In this document: positions 24,401-36,049 of the stretch, in pieces
Layout: each line of letters starts with the position of its first letter
Numbering within the stretch: the stretch's first letter is position 1
Assembly: GCF_000524195.1 (NCBI RefSeq)
Contig: NW_020170382.1
Span: 1,861,370 to 1,925,369 of the forward strand
Source of the DNA: Echinococcus granulosus
Lineage: Eukaryota; Platyhelminthes; Cestoda; Cyclophyllidea; Taeniidae
Reading direction: 5' to 3'
Length of the DNA stretch: 64,000 nucleotides
Notes under the pieces: model-generated
The model's input: the letters and a program-made list of their open reading frames with translations, nothing else
Told to the model about the DNA's origin: nothing
The model's database searches: none
Program-made: the position numbers and the translations under genes

Positions 24401-27400
24401 ACTCCAGAGAATTTCACTTCCCCACCCGAACCAACATCAGTAAGTTTTATGGACACAAAATAGGCGTTATAAGACAATCCTTTACCTAGCTTTAAAATAT
24501 TTGTTAGCATTTAAACTCCCTTCCAGAATGCAACCTCTGCCGATAACATGACAGGCGTAGAGGAGGTGATGCAAGGGGACGATGCAGGCTCCAGCAATAT
24601 GCTCCTAGTGCGTCGCTTGTCTACCCCTCTTTTGTCCTGTTCATTTACAAAAGATTGAGCTTTCTATTGGCATCGCCGCTGGCAATGATGTTCTATCCAT
24701 TCATGTTAGAATGTGGGATAAAAGTTTCCTGTACAGTCTGGTTAACTTTGTGCAAGGACTAGTAAATAGTTGAGCTATAGAAATGGGAACTCAGGTTTGC
24801 AAGTTAGGTCTGATCCATTTAAAATGTTTCCCGCTCCGGGTCTGGGAAAAGCACTGTTCGTTATCAACATAAATTTGTCAAAATGCAAGGAACTAAGGAA
24901 TGAGGGTCATTTGCATGAATTTATTTGACCTCCGTCTATCCGACTGATGAATGGAGTTGACAACTTCATTAGCCATCTACAATAAAACCAAAATAAATGG
25001 CATTTATTTGATTTAGCTAATATTAGTCCCCAGACGCATATGTTTATGAATCAGTTTTTAACATTTAATTCAGCACCATTTAGCGCCTTTTTTTTTCACT
25101 ATCTTGAAATATTCTACCTTCTTGATAAATCGACTAATTCAGGAAGTTAATAAGCTAGTCTTAGATGGGTCACTAGTGGTCGTAAGTTTGTTTAAGGGGA
25201 AAACTAACAGTAAATCTCATTTTATTAACTCACGCATTCGTTTCAATGTTTTCAAGCCTCCGTTGAAACCATTCAAGACAATGGATTCGCAATTCTTCGT
25301 CACACTATCTCGAGCCGCCTATGACAAAACCAATGCCAGCGTAGGTTTTAGTTGATTCGCCTTTCTTCACATGTTAAATACAACTAGTTTTGCCTAATTC
25401 TAGATTGAAAACAACCAAGGAATTATTCTCGGAGTTACTGGACTCGACATTCCGATGGATGACATTCAAGATGTTCTCAGGAGTTGGAAGGTTTGCTCTC
25501 CACATAAAGCCAATCCCCTTCTGTCATTACCATTACAAAGTAACGGTAGGGTTTAAGAGGCAGTATTAACAGGGTCAAGATAACTCCAAAGAGAAAGAGG
25601 GAAGTTTGCATGAATGAGTTCCCCTCACTAAACTTAATAAACCATTTTTGAGATGTGTCAACCACGACGGCATTTACCCAGATTCCCCTCACGAATTTCC
25701 TCGTGCGTGTCTTTTAGACAGGACCTCTTTCATACTTCTTCGGCTTGACAAACAACGGATTTGTACTGTTCCATCCCAACTACCGACCGATGGTAACCTT
25801 TTAACAATCAGGTAGTTCATTGCATTCTTTAGCATGGGACTCAATTGAAACGATACTACCGACATGTCGATATAGATGAGGTGGAGCAACCGCTCGGATT
25901 TGCGCTAGATCCAGTGAGTCGTGACTGGTTGAAAAATGTTGCGAACTCAAAAATTTATACATAATCCTAAGAACCTAATGCATATTTTGGCCGTTTTAGC
26001 ATACAGCACTGCCGATGTACAATTCTATGGTGAGTTGCCTCTGTGATGGACTTCCACTTCCTGGAAGGAATGCAATTTATAAATCTCTTCTTATTAAAGT
26101 TAAGAAAATCGCTGATCGATCGGCTGTGCACCTCCGTTGTTGTGACGACAATGGTAACAGCAGAAGACTTTGTGAGTACAATCATGCCGACTTTAATTTA
26201 AAAAAAAAACATTTCAGTTTAAGTCAACAGACGTGAAACTAACCATACTGACGCATAAGGGAACTCATTAGCAAAGTAAACAGTTGGCTCAATTCTTCTG
26301 TCACTTAAAAAGCTCCCTGCACTATAGCCGTCTGAGTTAGCATGTGACGGCGATCGGGGAGTTACCATTTGTTTCAATTCCCAGCTCTCGGGTCTACCGA
26401 TGACGAAGAAAGTATTCACATCACCTCTTCCAGACACACCCTTTACCTTTGGCCTGGCCGTAAGATGGGTAGAGGAGGCCAACCGTGGATTTCCCATTCC
26501 TAAATACGACACTTCGAAATTTTGGCGTCAAGGCACGATTCGTGGTAAGCAATTTTCTTCTAAAGGCGTAGAAAATCTATTTTATGTCATCAGTCTTTAA
26601 AGATGTGAAAAGACAACTTTTTGTAGTAAAACTCTACCCCATCGTGAAATTTCTTTGCTAAGAAAGCAGTGGAGCTTTTGCCATTTCTTATTTCTTAAGG
26701 ATGGTCTCTTTTATGCTCACCAAACCAAATATTGTGCATTAAATTAAGTATTTTGGTACTCTAGTGCGTTGCATAATCATACTTTGCTTGAACTAATGGA
26801 AAGCACTTAATAACAGCCACGAGCATCAAACAATCCCCGATCGCATGTTTTGAAACCGAATACCGTCAATCTATAAACGGAAAATCGTGTCAGCCCTATT
26901 CTAGCAAACGGCTAGGCGACTCGAACTGAACGTTTTTAATTGCTTCTAGCAGCAGATACAATGATGCTGAACCCTCAGTTCATAAACCCAGCCAAGTCTT
27001 GTGAGCGCAACAAGACACTGCGTTCCGGAGCAATGCTGGCCCCTCTGTAAGTATTTTTGTGTCGAAAATGCCAGTGGATAAACAAAATAAACACATTTTA
27101 AGTTGAAATTCCTCATTTTTCATTCAGAAGTTTCTGCAAATTCCGAAGAGAGCTTTTACGTGTATTTATGGACGATCCACTCTGCATCTTGAGAAATGTC
27201 GTCATTGACAACAATCTGAGGAACGAAAATGAGTGTAAGGCTTTTACTGTGTAAAAATTTCTTCTGTAGGAGCTAAAAATTTCCACAGTAAGGGTCAGTT
27301 TAATTAAGGTGAGAATCACCATCAAATGATGAAAAGAATTTCTACTCGTAGAAAGCCGATCCACTTATTGTTTCAGGTGATATGGATCACATAGCAAGGA

Positions 27401-30400
27401 TCGTCATGGATGCAAAAGCAACAGCAAGCGTTCATGATTACTGGCAGGGGAAGGTGGACAATTCAACCATTCAAAGGTGGATCAAATTAGAGTCTAGAAC
27501 TTATTTGCAACAAATCTATCCTAGGTTCGACATCCAACGGGCCTTCAGTGTGCATCATTCTGGCCTCCTGCGTTACTTCAGTTTCTCCGAATCGCCCTAC
27601 GAGTAATCCCGCGCCATCACGTGCTACATAGACCTAAATGCAAAGCACAATCTAATTCTTTTGTTGGGTTTTTAGGGGATTTCTGGAGGAAATTAACAAG
27701 GGGTCCGAGAGTTCCTTCTACAAATATACTATTCTTCATTCAACCTTCTACGAAAACATGAAAATGCTAGTATTTAGACCGCCTTTGAAGCAAGGTAAGC
27801 TGTTTTTGCTAGTCTTCCGACAGGTGGAGTTTATAGCACACAAACTTTGATCTATGGTATGCTAAAATCATTTTCCCACTTGTATTCCACAGTATTTAGG
27901 AATTTTCTGGAGAAGAACATCTCCGTTCCCATGGTGGTTTCGGGCGTTATCAGTAATCCAGCCTCCGAGGCCGTTGCAATGGGGATTGCTGGGGTGCAAT
28001 TTAGTTATCAAAAGTTGAATAGCATTTTTTTCACGCTGGTCAATAGCTGCGACTCCAGTGATTGTTTAAGATGCGATGAGCCGGGTGTACAGTGCTTCCT
28101 CACAACCACTGCAGGACAGATTGTTCTTTCCACGGCTGGAGAAAAGGCGGTTAGTTTTAGGTCCACTGAAATTTGCACAAGATTTTGTGAGCGTAAGCAG
28201 ATTAATTGTTGAGATGTCAGGATGGATTTCCTTTCAGGTGAGTCAAAACTTGAAGGAACTGGATTGTGCTTTAATGGAGGCTCTTGTCGCAGCGAATGTT
28301 GTAACCGAGTACGTGAAGAATGAATGAATAAATGAATGCTGCTTTTATCTATAATAAAACCCATCTTTTGATCCCTTCGAAGACGCGAGGTTTACGACTT
28401 CCAGGCCATTTGCATTGAGGCTGTTGCACCAGATCTGAACTACGCCTCTCGATTGTTCTCAGTAAGTTGAGCCAAACGGGGTGCAGAGATAAGTCACTTC
28501 AAGATGTATAAGTCTGTTGCACCCACGCTAAATTCGAATTAACCCGGCGTTCTGGCTTTGATGTAGGAAGGGGAGCTTTGGAAATGTCCACTTTTCTGAG
28601 CACTCCCTTAATGCAAATGAAATAGTAACTCTTAATACCCAAATGACACCTTTCTGGAGTTTCTGCAGATTATGCTTTTTAATAAGTCAAGAATGTTCTG
28701 ACACAATTTGTTCTTTTGAGGCTAGACTATATTGTTTCGCTAACCTTCCTCCCTCATTTCAGCCCATCGCATTTATCCTTAAATGCCTCGGACACGCTCT
28801 CAAGGAATTCCTTTTGTAAGTGGAGAGCAGAGGACCTGAATGTGCACATTCTTTCGTTATACCTCATTTTATGTCAAAACACCTCAATTCAAATGACAAA
28901 TTAGGATTCTGATAAGCTCTCAACCATCTAGGCAACACATTTTTCTGTCATTATCCCCGACGGAACTTTTCTCTAATTAAAAGTGGCTAGATCTTTAATT
29001 ACCAGTTACGCCTGAATAATCAAAACGTTGTTCACATGGTCTGAGTAGTCGCCCTTCAACAGTTTGACAGTTAAGATACCCCTATAGCGATCGCCACACC
29101 GATATAACTCACGCACTTCAGCATGCACATGCTCCTGCTAGTCCTCAAATCGTAGTAAAGTCAATTTGATGCCAAGATGAAACATTAAAATACTCGGTTA
29201 ACTTTAGAATTGGCATTTAAGTGCCTGTTCTGATGTTCACCTGAGTCAAGATAGCTTTTCAATTGGCATAATTTTGTAAATAATTCGAACGAACTGATCT
29301 TCTTTTAGAGTTGTCGCAAATTGGTGGTTTATTGGACTAAGGGCGGCGGCTCAAGGTTAGTTTCAGCAGAAAGAAAGCATTATTTAAAGTGGAAATACTT
29401 TTCTTAAAAGGAATTCACCAGAGCCCAAAATATGATCATTTGCCAAAATTCCAAAGGAAATTTGGAAGTAATTCATGTCTTTAAGCAGTTTTGTCAAAGA
29501 TCCGTCACCGCATGCGATGGATTGTATCTGAGATACAGATCATTATAAGCTGACAACCAAACACATACTTTATCAGAATGGAATCGTAAAATTTTTTAAG
29601 AGATGGATACGGAGCTTTCAGAAACCTATTTTTCTAAAATAATAAGTATTTTGCATCTCTTATTTCTCAATTCACATCTCTAGGAGTATGGGACTCAATG
29701 CCACCCACTCAAGGCGAGTTCGTTCACCTCAACGACCCCATTTCCCCTCCAGACACATCGCCTTTCAACTTCCGAGATGGAGATGATCACCTCGGTTACG
29801 TACACCGTGGCTCAGTAGATTTTCCCCTTCCTAGTCGTACAAGCAGCCTCGACGGTCCATTTTATCGTGACTACGAGGTGCTGAAACCCTTCGAGTCTCC
29901 ACAGACTTCACTCACAGAACCTCCAACTGACTCACTTCCAGACGTGGAGGTCTCAGTAGCTCCCTCCAATGGCGAGACCACTCCGGACCTTCCCCTTTTC
30001 TACGAGACTGCACAGTTCTATTCCCAGAAAAACTACTTCTTTGAAGATCCCGAGGATCCCTGGCTGATGCAACAGCAGGCCTTTTCAGAGTTGAACATGT
30101 GCTACGCCAGTGAACCCACTCTGAATCCACCACCACCACAATCTTCACTACTACCGTCGCGCCTCTTTAACGGCTCCATGAACGAGACATTGGAACTAAT
30201 TGATCTCACCCAGGCTGTGACTACGGGAGAGCCCCTACAGATTCTGTCAGGCAACGTGACTCTGGTAAACGAGACGGTACAACCGAATATCACGAAGACG
30301 ACGGCGATTCCTCCACGAAAAGTGAACGCCATCCCAGGCACATTGCTGCGATGTGTGCAGCGGATTGTGCAAATGCGATGTCATGCGGCGGTGCACAGTA

Positions 30401-31369
30401 ACAATCAAATTGGACGACAGGGCTGTGAGGTGATGTGCGACGCGGTGCGACAGCGGATGCCGCAGTTAACAGAATTTCTACACGACTGCCGACAGCCGTT
30501 GGATTCGTGCACACAACGTCACAGCATATTCTACCTTAACAAGGAGGCACATGCTGGAAGGGGGCAGCAAACTTCATATGGATATGGCGGTAGAGGTGCT
30601 AATGCATCACCCAAACTTCGTTCTGGTATTTATTGCCCAGCCTGTGGGAACATGTGAGTCAGGAAGTTCTAAGTGTTCGTTTGCAATCCTGGCTTATTTT
30701 CTCGTCCACGTGCCACAGTTGTTCCTCTAAGACACGGGCTTATTTCACTTAAGCTTCTAGAATTTTGTCGACGAGTGACTCCCTGTACGAATTCTCAAAT
30801 ATGACTACTCTCTCAAACGCCCACACATTTCCACCCTCATGCAGGCGTAACTCGAACCTTATCTCTAGCCCGATCGCCGAATTTTTTCCTTGAATCAGCT
30901 ATACAACAGTAATTCTTAAGTTTACTCACCAAAGGCACTATTTCGCAAACAATCCAGACAATTAAAATTATTAGACGAAAAAGGAATGAGGTGCCAACAG
31001 ATGTAAGGTCGATAGTAAATGAACTGCATCGACGGTATGACTGCCCCAGGCTCCTTGCCCTTTGGAGCTAAGTCATCAAGGTCATTGCTTTATCATTTAA
31101 AACAAACCTAGCTGTGTCAGAAACAAGCGATTCATTAGATTGCATTTAGCTGTTGCGTTGCTGCATAATGACTTACGTTCAGTTGTATTCTTTCTAGTGA
31201 CTGGGTCGTGGCCTCCATACCGAACACGAACCTACTTCTCATAATGACGGTGAAACCAGTGGGCAAGCCTTCGATCAACTGCATCTGCGAATGCAAACGG
31301 CGCTACCGCTATGGCGCACAGCTGAAAGATATCCTTTTTACTTGGAAAATCCGCAAGCATTTAGCATAG
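18422..31369 (+). CDS. CACNA2D: Voltage-gated calcium channel alpha2/delta subunit
   Basis: An extracellular auxiliary subunit that promotes surface traffic of CaV1/CaV2 channels. Closest by eye to alpha2/delta-3 or -4. ATG 18422 gives a signal peptide ([18 protein letters not shown]). Clear in-phase exons include 18568-18646, 18721-18840, 19438-19497, 19573-19757, 20932-20998, 21082-21232, 21737-21811, 22138-22227, 22261-22365, 23166-23250, 23772-23821, 23901-23993, 25404-25490, 25718-25792, 26953-27046, 27377-27602, 27893-28149, 29684-30653 and 31198-31369. Order: VWA-N domain ([13 protein letters not shown]), VWA with MIDAS (DKSGSM), Cache-like parts ([16 protein letters not shown]), then the Cys-rich delta part. 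Doubtful: the junction after 19757, the exon limits around 26030-26430, and the exon at about 29309-29355. The tail ends without a hydrophobic anchor. Confidence 0.92.
20700..23250 (+). other. CACNA2D: VWA domain exons of alpha2/delta
   Basis: The VWA-N end and full VWA fold are spread over short exons. The metal-site DxSGS motif is DKSGSM, in exon 21082-21232. The conserved Thr region is [10 protein letters not shown] in exon 22138-22227, and ITDG is in 22261-22365. All metal-ligand positions that can be seen are kept, so the MIDAS site needed for channel trafficking should work. Just before it, where alpha2/delta-1 and -2 carry RRR, this protein has CRSTAW. Confidence 0.85.
21822..21921. 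other. Assembly gap (100 N)
   Basis: Exactly 100 N, the conventional length for a gap of unknown size. It starts 10 bases after the end of the exon at 21737-21811, so it lies in an intron. Flanking exons join in phase, so no coding exon need be missing. Confidence 0.95.
29684..30653 (+). other. CACNA2D: Large delta-region exon of alpha2/delta
   Basis: A 970-base exon, far larger than the rest. Its first two thirds encode a Pro/Ser/Thr-rich, acidic insert with several N-glycosylation sequons ([18 protein letters not shown]). The last third holds the conserved delta cysteines ([22 protein letters not shown]). The donor GTGAGT at 30654 leaves two bases that complete Ile with the next exon ([15 protein letters not shown]). 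The insert is not present in vertebrate alpha2/delta proteins as I know them. Confidence 0.75.
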
Positions 31370-32832
31370 CATACACAAAATACTTGGGATGTCAGATAAG
31401 CTACAATGGACGGATATCCAAGTCTCCATAATTACCGCAAAACTGATGTAGTTTATGAGAAACTATTCTTTACTATTTATCAAATGTATACAGGGAGTCA
31501 CCTCAAAACAGCTTATGAAAACATGGGGCTAATTTATGGATCTAAATATGTTGGATAGTATTGTTGAAATTTAAGCAAACCCCCGTCCATATATTTCAAT
31601 TTAATGTAGATAACATTAATTTTTGCGGTCGTGTGTATCATTAACTGCCTCCACACGTGATAAATCAGTACCTCGCTCTCAAACTTACCGGAGGGATCCT
31701 GTGACACCGAAGGCCTGCGAAATGATTTCATACAAGGTGGGTCTGGCGGCGAATCTTCTATAACCACCTCGTTTATATTTTCTATTTCTTCCTTTTTTAG
31801 ATTGAAAACTTCACTGCCTGCTTCAGTGACACTCCGATCCATTCACCAGGCAGACTGGTGTGGTTGGCTTTGCTTATTCTATCAGTGATCAGATTCGCCT
31901 GAGATGGTTTTACTTCGGGCAAAGAAGCTAGGCGGTGATACCCAACAGATGCGATTGTGCTAACTCTACTTGATTTGTTACATTCAGCTATTATGGCAAG
32001 AAGAGCCCTATTTATAAAGTTTAACTCGAAAAGTAAAGGACCAACTATACATTTGCGTTAATTAACGCCTTCAAAAGCAAGTGACATATGGGCTGGTGGA
32101 CCGACAAAGGTGGTGAAAAAGTATTCAGGTGTCTCACAGACCCAACTCTCTTGCAGCCTTATAGGGGTAGTAATCCTATAAGTAGTACCGGGTAGGACTC
32201 ATTAAAAAGTAGTGTTGTTTTCATAATCGTGTTCGTCACTGACACATTCACTTTCTTACAAAATCTTTGACAGGTTTTGAGTAAACTTATTAGATGGAGC
32301 ATTAACTAAGGGCATTTGATTTTGAATTCGTCTGCAAAGCACCGTAGTAAAATTCTCATATTTTACGATGAAAGTAGGCTACAATCATCATGGTTTAAAT
32401 CTTGAAATTAATTAGTATCCCTTTGTCAGAAGGCTTTCGGTGGACCACATGCAAATTAAATCGCTGGTGTGGCAATGCAAACACACCATATTTTGATGAA
32501 CAAAGTACACAGCAAATAGAGGTGCATTAAAAGGGCCTGCACTTAGTGCAAGATTTAGGTCTGCAGAATAAACGCATGAGAAATTCAAGAATTATAATTA
32601 ATTTAACTTTTAAATTTTAAGTTTACGTCAATGTGAGATCTAAAAATTTTTTTGCGAACACACTTTTATTGGTAAATTCTTCCCATAGATCAATAACTAC
32701 TATAGTTCATACTGAGCATGCGCAATGACGTATTTTGTTTAATTGATCATTGTTCAGGCTCCCACCTCGAACGCGTTTCGGGCCGTGTGTTCTGTTTCTC
32801 TGAGCTTGTACCGACGTACTTACTGGACGAAG
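31370..32832. other. Intergenic region between alpha2/delta and DCAF13
   Basis: AT-rich. The only longer frame (31534-31842, minus) lacks splice context and recognisable similarity. Just before DCAF13 there is an AG acceptor (attgttcag, ending about 32758) that could be a 5' UTR intron end or a trans-splice acceptor. Confidence 0.45.
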
Positions 32833-35632
32833 ATGAAGATTCGGATGTTATCTCGGAACCCTGCTGATTATTTACGAGAGACAGCAGATGACATATTCAA
32901 AAGTAAGTCATGGTACTTTGTTTGTGATTATTACAGTGCCTCGCAACCACTCTGTCACGGAACATCCTTTCGCTGCGGAGAGGGAATATGTTAGAGCTCT
33001 AAATTCAGCCAAACTTTCGCGTATGATGGCGAAGCCTTTCATCGGCTGTCTTGAGGGCACCACAGATACAATGACTGTCATGTCACTAAACACAGAAAAA
33101 GTTGGCTTAGCTGTTTTTGGTACTGCGGATGGAAAGGTACTGTGTATTGTCGGTTACCTTGATTATTTCAGATTCAATATTGGGACATCGCAGGTCGGAA
33201 GCTTGCGTATGAAGCTCCAGCTCACGCTGGTGAAGTACGAGGTGTCTGTCAATATGATAAATCTCAACTAATGTATTCAGTGAGCCTACTTTCTGTTATA
33301 CCTCATTTACCAATCAAAGCAGAGTTTGAAACCGATTATCTTTTTTATCTTATTTTTAGTGTGGTTTGGATGGTCAGTTGAAACAGTGGCGCATGGATCA
33401 TAGCAACATTGAGGCGGCGTGGTCAAAACCGCTGAATACAGTGCTCCTTGACTCTACACCACTCAGTCTCGACCATCACCCTTCAATGGACGCGTTTCTC
33501 GTTGGTAGCCCCGAATCCTGCTTCCTCTACCACTCCACACGTATGGATGTTCCCGTTCGTGAGTGGACTTGGGGTCGGGAGGCCATACACCAGGCTACTT
33601 TTAACCCAGTGGAACACAATCTCGTTGGAATTTTAACCAAGGATAATTCCATTATTCTGGCAGACACGCGGGAAGATAGTCCCTTGAGAAAAGTGAGTTT
33701 ATACCCGCTTTCTTCAAGGTCCTTACTGTTGCCCTTTGGCCATACAATTATATTTCTAATCAGTTGAAAATGAACCTCAAATTGAATTCCTTCTCGTGGA
33801 ATCCAATGGAGCCGTATGTTTTTACCGCTGCTTCTGAGGACTACAATCTCTACACATACGATTGTCGCTTCTTCAAGCATCCAAAGAGGGTGTATATGGG
33901 TCACACAAATGCCGTCATGGCCGTGGATTACTCCCCGTCTGGTAGAGAATTCGCTTCGGGTTGTTACGATGGGACTGTAAGTTGTCGTTGTACTATATTT
34001 TCACATCCTTACTAGTCTGTATTTCCATGCGAGATAGCGCTGAATTCAGTTTGTCCATTGTGTAAGGCTGATGTAACGACTGAGCTACTGCTCAGGGTTC
34101 TACAGACCAGTTGTTTGGAAGTAGCTTAATCCTAATTACATAAGGGGACTAGGAGACTGCGTCATATCACCACTTTGAAGATCGAGGCACGAGTGGCCAC
34201 AAAGGTCCGTCTGGTCGCGTATTTATTGGAAACAACTGTTATTCCTCCAGTGGTGTGAGAATTTTTGTGAGATGAAAGTGGTTCTATAAGTAGAGAATGT
34301 ATCCTTTTAAAGTACCCTTTTTGGGTGATATACTTGTGGTTTCAAAGGCTATCAGTAGCTACTTTAATGTATTATAAATATGAGTAAGGATGACTGGAAT
34401 TCACATGGAAAGGCAGTTCTTTGGCCTGATTTGTCACCTTAAAAATCTTGATTGTCATTGTCGACCGGATTTTATCTGTCTCCACTGGTGTGACCAACTC
34501 ATTTTTTTCCTGTCGATTTCTATTTTTGTACCAAAGAAATCGCCAAATATTCTGTTGAAAAAGTTATAATCTATTCCGTCTACATGCTTTGACTTTTTTT
34601 TCAAATCTGTTTCAAACGGGTTCCTGACCACCTAATTTTTGATGTGGTTACTTTTTTCGGGCTTTTTTTTGAGTACTGTCTATGTAGTCGCATTAGGTCT
34701 TGTGGTTAGCATTTAACGCAAAATTTTTCTGGTACTGTCTCTGTAAAGATACAATGGTGACCCGGTGGTGCAACACTGGCCCTAGTCCCCACAAGAATTG
34801 TCAAGCTGAGCTCCCCCTATCACATATATTTAAAAGTGAGAATTGCAGGAGTACGTACACCAATTTTTCTTAGTTCCGGTAGAGATTAAGGAATCAACTT
34901 TATTTGACCCATTGAGCAGACACCCCTGTCCTGTATGCCTGTAACATTCAAAATCTTATCATGGAGAGTGAATAAACCATTCCTCCTAAGCGTTGAAAAG
35001 CACTAAACGGGCCCTCATTCTAGAAATAAAGATTTCATCACTATGTTGAATACAATGCATTTATGGTAAGTCAAGCACCACCTTTATCTTGTATAACAGT
35101 CTAGTCGCTTATCCAACATAACTATCAAATCGAATGCAAAGATGTATGCGGGAAAATAGTGTTGAATGCGTTGATTTCTTGTTTAAACAACCACCTCTAC
35201 CTTGATAACTAGATACGCCTATGGAACGTTGAGCAGACCTCCTCCGTAGACGTCTACCACACACGGCGCATGAAGCGCGTGCTGAAGGTGAGGTTTACAC
35301 TTGATGGTCGCTTCCTTCTCTCCTCCTCGACGGATCAGAATGTGCGTCTGTGGAAGGCACACGCGTCGGAGAAACTGGGCCCCATGAAGCCGCGGGAGCG
35401 CGAGTCTCTGGCCACAGCAGAAGCACTGCGGGAGAAATACAAAGAGCACCCAGAAGTGCGACGCATCCTTCGCAACCGCCACGTACCCAAGTCCATCTAT
35501 GTGGCAACGAAGGAGCATCGCATCATCCGCGCCAAGGAGAAAAGGAAGCTGCGCAATGTGCGCGTCTTTAACCACTCCGATGTCCCTGTGTTGCCGGAGA
35601 GGGAGAAACACACTGCTTCACTGTACAAATAG
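32833..35632 (+). CDS. DCAF13: DCAF13/Sof1, WD-repeat ribosome biogenesis protein
   Basis: Sof1/DCAF13 is a U3 snoRNP-associated SSU-processome factor acting in nucleolar 18S rRNA maturation; in animals it can also serve as a CUL4-DDB1 substrate receptor. Six exons join in phase to 447 aa, close to the human length: 32833-32902, 32937-33136, 33172-33279, 33360-33692, 33764-33976, 35213-35632. The start MKIRMLSRNPADYLRET and the segment REYVRALNSAKL are diagnostic. WD repeats follow, with EDYNLYTYDCR and VDYSPSGREF. The C-terminal Sof1 domain begins at ASEKLG and contains HVPKSIY. Four introns are 34, 35, 71 and 80 bases and the last is 1.2 kb. The GC content of the last exon is clearly higher than its surroundings. 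Confidence 0.95.
33977..35212 (+). other. DCAF13: Intron 5 of DCAF13
   Basis: The only long intron of the gene, 1236 bases between strong GTAAGT and CTAG junctions. T-rich around 34490-34740. No exon, RNA gene or clear element recognised. Confidence 0.6.
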
Positions 35633-35745
35633 GGTTCTGTGATCTCCCTGTCCCGTGCTCATTCTCTCTCGATTCTCTATATACACGTTGGCTTTTCATG
35701 TACATCGATTTCGTCGAAAATTTGACGCGCTATCTGGGCTATTTA

Positions 35746-35751
35746 AATAAA
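35746..35751 (+). terminator. DCAF13: Poly(A) signal of DCAF13
   Basis: AATAAA 114 bases after the DCAF13 stop, in a short AT-rich 3' UTR. Confidence 0.7.
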
Positions 35752-35863
35752 CGGACGGAATTCATTTGAAAAGCTGGATTGATCGATTTGCCACAAAAGT
35801 ATAAATGTTGTGACCTGCTAAAGGTTATTCCTATTTTGAAATACTGATTTGTTCACAATGTAG

Positions 35864-36034
35864 GTGGGGGATACACTTCGCCTCCCAAAGTGGGGCTCCG
35901 TACCGACTGTCGGAGGATGCCACAAACTGGAGTACAGTATGGGCTGGATGGCCAGTCTCGTTAAGGAGATCTGGAACGCCCTTTTGGACTATCTTTGTGG
36001 ATTGGAGCAAATTGTATTTAGACGGACAAAGGTA
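35864..36034 (+). CDS. Orphan exon-like open frame
   Basis: An open frame ending at a GTAACA donor at 36033. The peptide after an internal Met (MASLVKEIWNALLDYLCG) is an amphipathic helix of the kind found at the N-terminus of small Arf-like GTPases. No GxxxxGKT-type motif was found on this strand downstream within the window, so the identification is not supported. It may be chance or a 5' exon of a gene whose other exons I could not find. Confidence 0.2.
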
Positions 36035-36049
36035 ACAGGACTGTGAGTT

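Noticed and set aside
27047..27127. Intron of only 81 bases as possible missing coding sequence
   Set aside because: The exons at 26953-27046 and 27128-27234 join exactly in phase and match the alpha2/delta family across the junction.
35219..35611. 130-codon minus-strand frame opposite the last DCAF13 exon
   Set aside because: It is the antisense shadow of a conserved, GC-rich coding exon and has no splice or homology support.
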